A stretch of DNA of 37,647 nucleotides from assembly GCA_017516765.1 (NCBI GenBank), contig JAFXBE010000002.1, positions 1 to 37,647 of the forward strand. Reading direction: 5' to 3'. Below are positions 33,362 through 37,647 of the stretch, piece by piece. A program made the position numbers and the translations under genes. Position 1 is the first letter of the stretch; the number at the start of each line of letters is the position of its first letter. This stretch comes from Clostridia bacterium. Its GTDB lineage: Bacteria > Bacillota > Clostridia > Christensenellales > Aristaeellaceae. The notes under the pieces were generated by a model. The model was not told where the DNA came from. It saw only the letters and a list, made by a program, of their open reading frames with translations, and did no database searches.

Positions 33362-33390
33362 TTGACAGCAAATGCAATCAGCTATAGAAT
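33362..33390 (+). promoter_or_regulatory. Promoter of the XRE-sigma operon
   Basis: TTGACA at 33362-33367, 17-bp spacer, TAGAAT at 33385-33390. Confidence 0.88.
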
Positions 33391-33392
33391 AT

Positions 33393-33416
33393 ATATCAGA
33401 ACATATGTTCTGATAT
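33393..33416. promoter_or_regulatory. SOS-type (LexA) box in a 24-bp palindrome
   Basis: GAACATATGTTC at 33399-33410 matches the Gram-positive LexA/DinR consensus (CGAAC-N4-GTTCG core) exactly in its inner 12 bases. It sits within a perfect 24-bp palindrome that begins 3 bases after the -10 box, so a bound repressor would block the start site. It could also be an autoregulatory site of the XRE protein. Confidence 0.75.
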
Positions 33417-33438
33417 GATTTGTGCAGGAGGTGCTGAA

Positions 33439-34311
33439 ATGACCCAGCAATGGCTTCCGGGGGACATCCGGGATAGAATACGCGACCTGTACCGTGCAGC
33501 AGGGATGAAACAATCCGACTTGGCAGGCGCTATTGGTATCGACAAAAGCACCCTCAGCCGTTTCATGACAGGGAAGACCGATAAGCTATCCGACAGCAAC
33601 ATCCAAAAGATTGCGCAGTACTTTAAGGTCTCCACCGATTTTCTGCTGGGCATCACAGAGGTTTCGGATCGGAAAAACTATGATGTTGGTGAACTGGGAC
33701 TCACAACACAGGCAGCACGAAATCTGTTCACCCGGAAGGTCGATCCGGGGATCGTATGCGAGCTGTTGGAACATCCCCGTTTTGCAGATCTGACCCACAT
33801 GATTGCAGCCTACAAAGAGGAACTGTTTTCATCCGGCGTTGCCGTTCAGAATCAGATGCTCAGTTTTCTGAGTGGCATGGTTCTCGCACAGGGAAAGCTG
33901 CATCCGGAGGATCAGAATGCAGCACAAGATACAGCAGGTTTACTGCAATCCTTCCGTCAGCCGCTTCACTTAGCAGAAACGGACGGCATTCAGCAAACAT
34001 TCATGCAGATTCTTCGGGATATGAAAGCAAGCGGAACGGAGAATGTCAAACAAACGGCTGCTCTCACCAAGGCCTCCATGCAGCAGATCACCGAAACCAT
34101 GGGCAAGGGCGAGAATGCAATCGACCTCCATACTGTCTCACCTGAGCAGATCATCGGCGGCATCATGGGCGCTATGAAGCTGCCGGATGTACCAGAAAAA
34201 TATCATGCCTCAATGATTGCTGCCATGCAGCAATTCCAGCTGGGCTTGCTTCAATACTTCACTGTTCTGGAACAGATCAGGCACGACGAAGGAATCGGCA
34301 ATGACCAATGA
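33439..34311 (+). CDS. XRE-family regulator with long C-terminal domain
   Basis: A 290-residue regulator. Residues about 8-70 are a lambda-repressor-type helix-turn-helix (MKQSDLAGAIGIDKSTLSRFMTGKTDKLSD, then a second helix pair ending TDFLLGI). The remaining 220 residues are helical and of unknown role, with Met- and Gln-rich stretches near the end. No peptidase Ser-Lys pair of the LexA/CI type was recognised. I chose the ATG at 33439 behind AGGAGG. It overlaps the sigma factor gene by 11 bases. It probably governs the mobility genes of the element, with the palindrome at 33393 as candidate site. Confidence 0.85.
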   Translation: MTQQWLPGDIRDRIRDLYRAAGMKQSDLAGAIGIDKSTLSRFMTGKTDKLSDSNIQKIAQYFKVSTDFLLGITEVSDRKNYDVGELGLTTQAARNLFTRKVDPGIVCELLEHPRFADLTHMIAAYKEELFSSGVAVQNQMLSFLSGMVLAQGKLHPEDQNAAQDTAGLLQSFRQPLHLAETDGIQQTFMQILRDMKASGTENVKQTAALTKASMQQITETMGKGENAIDLHTVSPEQIIGGIMGAMKLPDVPEKYHASMIAAMQQFQLGLLQYFTVLEQIRHDEGIGNDQ

Positions 34312-34927
34312 GGAACTGTGCATTGCCTGTCAGGCAGGAGAGACAAATGCTACGGAGGAACTCATAGCAGTCAACTTCCCTTTCATTCGTTCGGTTGCTC
34401 TGGGCTTTGAAAGAGCTTTTCCGGGACTGTGGTTGGATGCGGATGATTTCACACAGGAAGGTGCGCTGGCGTTGCTGCGTGCTGTGCAGTACTTTGATCC
34501 TGATGCTGGGGCGGGCTTTCTGACTTATGCAGCATCAGCGATCCGCAACGGCATCCGAGATTCAATTCGTGCTGCACGTCGAAACGTGCAGTCGGCACAA
34601 GGGAACGTAACATATTCAGATCAGCAATCAGGTACTCAAAGCCAACGTGGATTCGCTTCCTTGAGAACAGCCAGTCATGCGAACGATCCGGAGCATCTGT
34701 ACCTGAGAAAAGAGCTGTTTCAGCAGCTTTATGCCACGATGCAATCCCTGCCCAAACGTGAACAGGTCTGGCTCAGAATGAGGTTTGGATTTGACGATTG
34801 CGAACCGATGTCATTGGCTGAAACTGCCAGACAGTTTCAAATGAGTATCAGTCGGGCAAAGCGATTGGAACAGCAGGCAATCACTCATATGAGAAGCAGT
34901 CGCTTGCTTGAAAAAGATGCCAATTGA
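34301..34927 (+). CDS. Sigma-70 family sigma factor
   Basis: A 208-residue sigma factor. Region 2 is clear (DADDFTQEGALALLRAVQYFDPDAGAGFLTYAASAIRNGI, about residues 45-85). Region 4 lies near the C-terminus (LPKREQVWLRMRFGF, then SLAETARQFQMSISRAKRLEQQA). Regions 1.1 and most of 3 are absent, so it is a compact alternative factor. AAGGA precedes the ATG, and it overlaps the XRE stop. An element-borne sigma factor could switch on mobility genes once the XRE/SOS promoter is released; its promoters are not known. Confidence 0.85.
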   Translation: MTNEELCIACQAGETNATEELIAVNFPFIRSVALGFERAFPGLWLDADDFTQEGALALLRAVQYFDPDAGAGFLTYAASAIRNGIRDSIRAARRNVQSAQGNVTYSDQQSGTQSQRGFASLRTASHANDPEHLYLRKELFQQLYATMQSLPKREQVWLRMRFGFDDCEPMSLAETARQFQMSISRAKRLEQQAITHMRSSRLLEKDAN

Positions 34928-34952
34928 CACCCCTAAACAGCTGTGGTATTAT
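34924..34952 (+). promoter_or_regulatory. Promoter of the toxin-antitoxin pair
   Basis: TTGACA at 34924-34929 overlaps the sigma factor's stop codon; 17-bp spacer; TATTAT at 34947-34952. Confidence 0.85.
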
Positions 34953-34975
34953 TATCCCACAAGGAGGTGCAACCC

Positions 34976-35233
34976 ATGAGTCAATGTATTCCCATCCGTG
35001 ATTTGAAAGACACCACAAACATTTCCCAGATGTGTCATGCCAGCAAGGAGCCGATCACCATCACCAAAAATGGCTACGAAGACATGGTGATTATGAGCGC
35101 AGAGGTGTACAACCGCATTCGTCTGTACAGCGTATATGAAAAACTGGTGGAAGCGGAAAACGACATTGCCGAGGGAAAAGTGACTGACGCATTTTCTGCC
35201 ATGAGCGCTATGAGGAGCAAGTATGGCTTATAA
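34976..35233 (+). CDS. Phd/YefM-type antitoxin
   Basis: An 85-residue antitoxin. CIPIRDLKDTTNISQMC then EPITITKNGYEDMVIMSAEVYNRI is the Phd/YefM DNA-binding fold, where PI-x-ITKNG is characteristic. The C-terminal 30 residues are helical and would wrap the toxin. AAGGAGG precedes the ATG. It overlaps the toxin gene by 11 bases, giving coupled synthesis. Members neutralize the partner toxin and repress their own promoter. Here the pair likely stabilizes the element. Confidence 0.9.
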   Translation: MSQCIPIRDLKDTTNISQMCHASKEPITITKNGYEDMVIMSAEVYNRIRLYSVYEKLVEAENDIAEGKVTDAFSAMSAMRSKYGL

Positions 35234-35522
35234 CGTTAAGATCACCGCATCGGCAGAGAAGGATCTGGATGAGATTCTTACCTACATTGTGGAGGAATTA
35301 AGTAATCCACAGGCAGCCGGGCATCTGCTGGATGAAATCACCAAGACCTTTCATGTGCTTGCGGAGAATCCCATGGTCTATCCGGCATGCACTCAGCCAT
35401 TGTTGCAACGATTCCGGAGAATTGTGGTCATGCGGTATGTGATCATCTACCGGGTTGACGATACCACCGTTTATGTGGAACGTCTGTTCAGCCAGCTGGA
35501 GGATTATGTGCACAAGCTGTAA
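35223..35522 (+). CDS. RelE/ParE-superfamily toxin
   Basis: A 99-residue toxin of the RelE/ParE fold: VKITASAEKDLDEILTYIVEEL at the start, LAENPMVYPAC in the middle, RRIVVMRYVIIYRVDD and VYVERLFSQLEDY at the end. The RY-x-I-x-Y-x-V strand pattern is the family signature. Some members cut mRNA on the ribosome (RelE), others poison gyrase (ParE); which applies is not decided by the visible residues. It overlaps the antitoxin by 11 bases and lies 33 bases before the recombinase. Confidence 0.9.
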   Translation: MAYNVKITASAEKDLDEILTYIVEELSNPQAAGHLLDEITKTFHVLAENPMVYPACTQPLLQRFRRIVVMRYVIIYRVDDTTVYVERLFSQLEDYVHKL

Positions 35523-35555
35523 TCAGCCATATGAAGCAGATGGGAGGTGAAGACT

Positions 35556-37061
35556 ATGACTGGCGTGATTTATGCCCGCTATTCTTCGGATAATCAACGT
35601 GAAGAAAGTATCGAAGGTCAGCTGCGTGAATGCATGGCTTATGCAGAGCGCAACGGGATCACGGTGATCGGCAACTATATCGACCGTGCCATGTCCGCAA
35701 GAACGGCAGACCGCCCAGACTTTCAGCGGATGATCAACGACAGCGAGAAAAAGCTGTTTGATGTGATCATTGTATGGAAGCTTGATCGCTTCTCCCGTGA
35801 CCGCTACGACAGCGCCACCTACAAGCATATTCTGAAAAAGAATGGCGTGAAGGTGATCTCTGCCACAGAAAACATCGCCGACAGCCCCGAGGGCATTCTT
35901 CTGGAATCGTTGCTGGAGGGTTTGTCCGAATATTACTCTGCGGAACTTGCGGTAAAGATTCAGCGCGGCCAGACAGAAAACGCACTCAAAGGCAGAAACA
36001 ATGGCGGAACGATCCCGATGGGCTTCCGCCGTGGCGCGGACGGCGTATTGGAGCTTGATCCTGCCACTGCTCCCATTGTTCAGGAAATCTTTCGGCGTTA
36101 TGACAACGGCGAATCGCTCACAAGCATAGTAGATTATCTGAACAAGCAGGGTGTTCGCACTTCCAAGGGGAAGCCCTTCCGCATCGGCAGCATGGAAACC
36201 GTGCTGAAAAACCGGAAGTATATCGGTGAATATCGCTATGGTCAGATCGTCATCCCCGGCAAGCTGCCTGTCATTATTGACGAAGCGCAATTCAACCGAG
36301 TACAGCAGCGGATGGAAGCCAACCGCCGTGCCCCCGCAAGAGCGAAAGCCACGGAGGAATATCTTCTGACCACCAAATTGTTCTGCGGCAAATGCGGACG
36401 AATGCTGGCGGGTGAAAGCGGACGGAGCAACAATGGCGATGTGTACCATTACTACAAATGCGGCGGCGCCAAGCGCAAGCTGGGCTGCAATCTGAAAGCG
36501 CTCAAAAAGCATTGGATCGAACGGGCTGTGGTGCAGACAACGGTATCACGCGTCATGAACGACGAGGTGATCAGTCGCATTGCCGATGCGATCATTGCTT
36601 TGCAGGATCAGGAAAATACGATGCTTCCCACGCTTCGCCAGCAGTTGAAGGAATGCGAAAAGGCCATTGAGAACATGCTGAGCGCCATCGAAGCCGGCAT
36701 CATTACGCCTTCCACCAAGAAGCGGCTGGAAGAACTGGAAGCCCGCCGGGAGGAACTGAACATCAGCATCCTGCAGGAAAAGCTGGGAAAGCCCAAGTTC
36801 ACCAAGGAACAAATTGTTGGATGGATCGAACGATTCAAATATGGCGATCCCAACGATCTGGAATATCAGAAGCAGATCATCGATGTTTTTGTTAACAGCA
36901 TCTATGTGTTTGAAGACAAACTGGTGATGACCTATAACTACAAAGACGAATCGGAGACAATTTCTCTGGAGGATGTCCAGCAGGTTTTCGGTTCGGATAT
37001 TGCCGGTAGTGCTCCACCAAAGAAAAAGGTCATCCGCAAGGATGGCCTTTTTCTTTGGTGA
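35556..37061 (+). CDS. Large serine recombinase (element integrase)
   Basis: A 501-residue site-specific recombinase that integrates and excises the element. The catalytic domain (1-150) has IYARYSSDNQ with Ser10 as nucleophile, and WKLDRFSRDRYD. A recombinase domain follows (about 160-265). A zinc ribbon comes next with CGKCGRMLAG and YYKCGG...LGC. A coiled-coil segment lies near 350-410 (LRQQLKECEKAIENMLSAI). I chose the ATG at 35556 behind GGGAGG; a GTG lies at 35547. The last 14 codons (from KKKVIRKDG to the stop) come from the chromosomal cassette, so the present C-terminus is chimeric. Confidence 0.95.
   Translation: MTGVIYARYSSDNQREESIEGQLRECMAYAERNGITVIGNYIDRAMSARTADRPDFQRMINDSEKKLFDVIIVWKLDRFSRDRYDSATYKHILKKNGVKVISATENIADSPEGILLESLLEGLSEYYSAELAVKIQRGQTENALKGRNNGGTIPMGFRRGADGVLELDPATAPIVQEIFRRYDNGESLTSIVDYLNKQGVRTSKGKPFRIGSMETVLKNRKYIGEYRYGQIVIPGKLPVIIDEAQFNRVQQRMEANRRAPARAKATEEYLLTTKLFCGKCGRMLAGESGRSNNGDVYHYYKCGGAKRKLGCNLKALKKHWIERAVVQTTVSRVMNDEVISRIADAIIALQDQENTMLPTLRQQLKECEKAIENMLSAIEAGIITPSTKKRLEELEARREELNISILQEKLGKPKFTKEQIVGWIERFKYGDPNDLEYQKQIIDVFVNSIYVFEDKLVMTYNYKDESETISLEDVQQVFGSDIAGSAPPKKKVIRKDGLFLW
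37014..37019. other. attR core (right end of the element)
   Basis: CCACCA, identical to the attL core, lies inside the recombinase gene. Left of it is element sequence (AGTGCT); right of it cassette copy B begins (AAGAAAAAGG). Confidence 0.75.
37017..37058 (+). terminator. Terminator in cassette copy B
   Basis: The same hairpin as behind the tRNA (CCAAAGAAAAAGG with CCTTTTTCTTTGG). It now overlaps the end of the recombinase gene. Confidence 0.75.
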
Positions 37062-37271
37062 TTCCTCTACCGGAGCCGGAACCGGTGTGTCCCATCGATG
37101 TGCCCCCGGCACATCGATGGGGCGCGGAGCCGAAGCGCCGCCTGTGGCGGATGAAGCGAGGCGGAAGCGTGGTGAGCAAAGGAGACCGGCATGCGGCAGC
37201 GTGCCGGACGACTATTGCGAACCTGACCGAGCGCAGCGAGACCACTGGTTCGAGTCCAGTAAGCACCACCA
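37020..37271 (+). repeat. 252-bp tRNA-Val 3'-end cassette, copy B
   Basis: Same length as copy A (5946-6197), four substitutions. Its G after CTTTGGT creates the TGA that ends the integrated recombinase gene. The hairpin CCCATCGATGTGC/GCACATCGATGGG is perfect here and has one mismatch in copy A. It ends with the 29-base tRNA-Val tail at 37243-37271, followed by AAGAAAAGACC of the right flank. Confidence 0.9.
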
Positions 37272-37459
37272 AAGAAAAGACCATCCGTCAGTGAGGGTGA
37301 CAGAAAGGAAGGTTTTATCCTTCCAGTAATATCATGGCTGCGTCTCGTTTGTGGTGAATAATGGCGGTTGTGACGAAAGGAAAAAACTTCGCCATAACCG
37401 CTCTTTTCATTGAGAAAGAAACTGCCGACATGAAGCATGGGCACGAAGCCAGCCTGAGC

Positions 37460-37487
37460 TTGACAGACAATGGGTAAGGTGTATAAT
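37460..37487 (+). promoter_or_regulatory. Promoter of the leader peptide
   Basis: TTGACA at 37460-37465, 16-bp spacer, TATAAT at 37482-37487: both boxes perfect. Between the cassette and this promoter (37272-37459) I see no gene, only a small hairpin GGAAGG/CCTTCC near 37308-37323. Confidence 0.88.
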
Positions 37488-37516
37488 AATTTCATCATAT
37501 GAAGGAGGTGAGCGGT

Positions 37517-37573
37517 ATGGTTGTTGTATTTGTCCGGAAAGGAGCGATCTGCCGTTCACGGGAGGCTGCATAA
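37517..37573 (+). CDS. 18-residue leader peptide
   Basis: MVVVFVRKGAICRSREAA followed by TAA. A near-perfect ribosome site (AAGGAGG) stands about 7 bases before the ATG, and a perfect promoter 30 bases upstream. A short hairpin CACAG/CTGTG follows at 37579-37592, then a second ribosome site and ATG at 37609, then a terminator. This is the layout of attenuation leaders found before ribosome-targeting antibiotic resistance genes, where stalling on the peptide opens the terminator. The controlled gene is beyond the window, so the type is unknown. Confidence 0.65.
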   Translation: MVVVFVRKGAICRSREAA

Positions 37574-37606
37574 GGCAGCACAGTCTTCTGTGAAGGGAGA
37601 AATTCA

Positions 37607-37636
37607 GTATGCTCTATTACCGGAGCATACTTTTTT
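37607..37636 (+). terminator. Attenuator-like terminator
   Basis: GTATGCTC/GAGCATAC with an 8-base loop followed by TTTTTT. It contains the ATG (37609) of a second short frame (MLYYRSILFCCQK) that runs off the window. Confidence 0.78.
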
Positions 37637-37647
37637 GTTGCCAAAAA

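Larger units (their letters stand above)
6198..37019. mobile_element. Integrative and mobilizable element, about 30.8 kb
   Basis: The bounds are set by the two junctions of the duplicated tRNA cassette. The right end carries a large serine recombinase that reads into attR, as is common for these elements. The element also has a MobA/L relaxase, an oriT-like site, an SOS-type control region, a sigma factor and a toxin-antitoxin pair. No coupling protein or type IV secretion gene is visible, so it is classed as mobilizable rather than self-transmissible. Cargo is a reductase with two-component system, two efflux systems, an FtsH operon and a lipid-related operon. That the cargo arrived in one step is inference. 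Confidence 0.82.

Noticed and set aside
37030..37284. Minus-strand frame VLTGLEPVVSLRSVR in the cassette (also at 5956-6291)
   Set aside because: It is an antisense reading of the tRNA-derived repeat, with no ribosome site; it is often mis-annotated as a gene.
1..37647. CRISPR array, rRNA operon, or type IV secretion genes
   Set aside because: No regularly spaced repeats, no rRNA sequence, and no coupling protein or VirB-like gene was seen anywhere in the window.

Overview
The window reads as GC-rich DNA from a Gram-positive anaerobe of the class Clostridia, probably a gut commensal. Evidence for this is the strong AGGAGG ribosome sites, a fused 2-hydroxyacyl-CoA dehydratase-type activase, DegV and acyl-ACP thioesterase genes, a clostridial-type large serine recombinase, a MobA/MobL relaxase, a Gram-positive-type SOS box, and no sign of outer-membrane genes. 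The genus cannot be fixed from the sequence alone.

Left flank (1-5945), chromosomal. A hairpin-rich non-coding stretch is followed by a leftward cluster: metallophosphoesterase, an unknown protein, a VOC protein and an aldose-1-epimerase-like protein. Divergent from it are a ferritin-like protein and a GH27 alpha-galactosidase with its own promoter. The flank ends in a tRNA-Val(CAC) gene. Directly behind the tRNA lies a 252-bp cassette that repeats the last 29 bases of the tRNA at its far end. A second copy of the cassette lies 31 kb away at 37020-37271.

Mobile element (about 6198-37019, 30.8 kb). The simplest reading is an integrative and mobilizable element. It inserted by serine recombinase at a CCACCA core between two tandem cassettes behind tRNA-Val. 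Its right end carries the mobility and control module: MobA/L relaxase, oriT with an RSF1010-like nic sequence, a DUF3847-like gene, a small conserved gene, an XRE regulator behind a perfect SOS-type box, a sigma factor, a Phd/RelE toxin-antitoxin pair and the recombinase. No type IV secretion genes are visible, so transfer would need a helper element.

Cargo (6.3-30.5 kb). The first block is a 1423-residue fused ATP-driven reductase (two activase domains plus a dehydratase-like part) with a flavodoxin-like partner, divergent from an OmpR-type two-component system. Then come a TetR-controlled heterodimeric ABC exporter; a three-gene operon of a small protein, FtsH and a lipoprotein; a DhaS-like TetR regulator; a HEAT-repeat protein; and a lipid-flavoured operon (DegV, CmpB-like permease, acyl-ACP thioesterase, membrane protein). 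The last block is an autoregulated MacB-like efflux operon. The left end carries decayed gene fragments.

Five near-identical 16-bp sites (GTTT, then GTTT 11 bp on) sit 10-11 bp upstream of a -10 box: on both sides of the divergent reductase/two-component region, after the kinase gene, and before the HEAT and DegV genes. They look like a response-regulator regulon tying the reductase to the lipid operon. This regulon is the best candidate for an undescribed system in the window.

Right flank (37272-37647). A strong promoter drives an 18-codon leader peptide followed by an attenuator-like terminator. The regulated gene lies outside the window.
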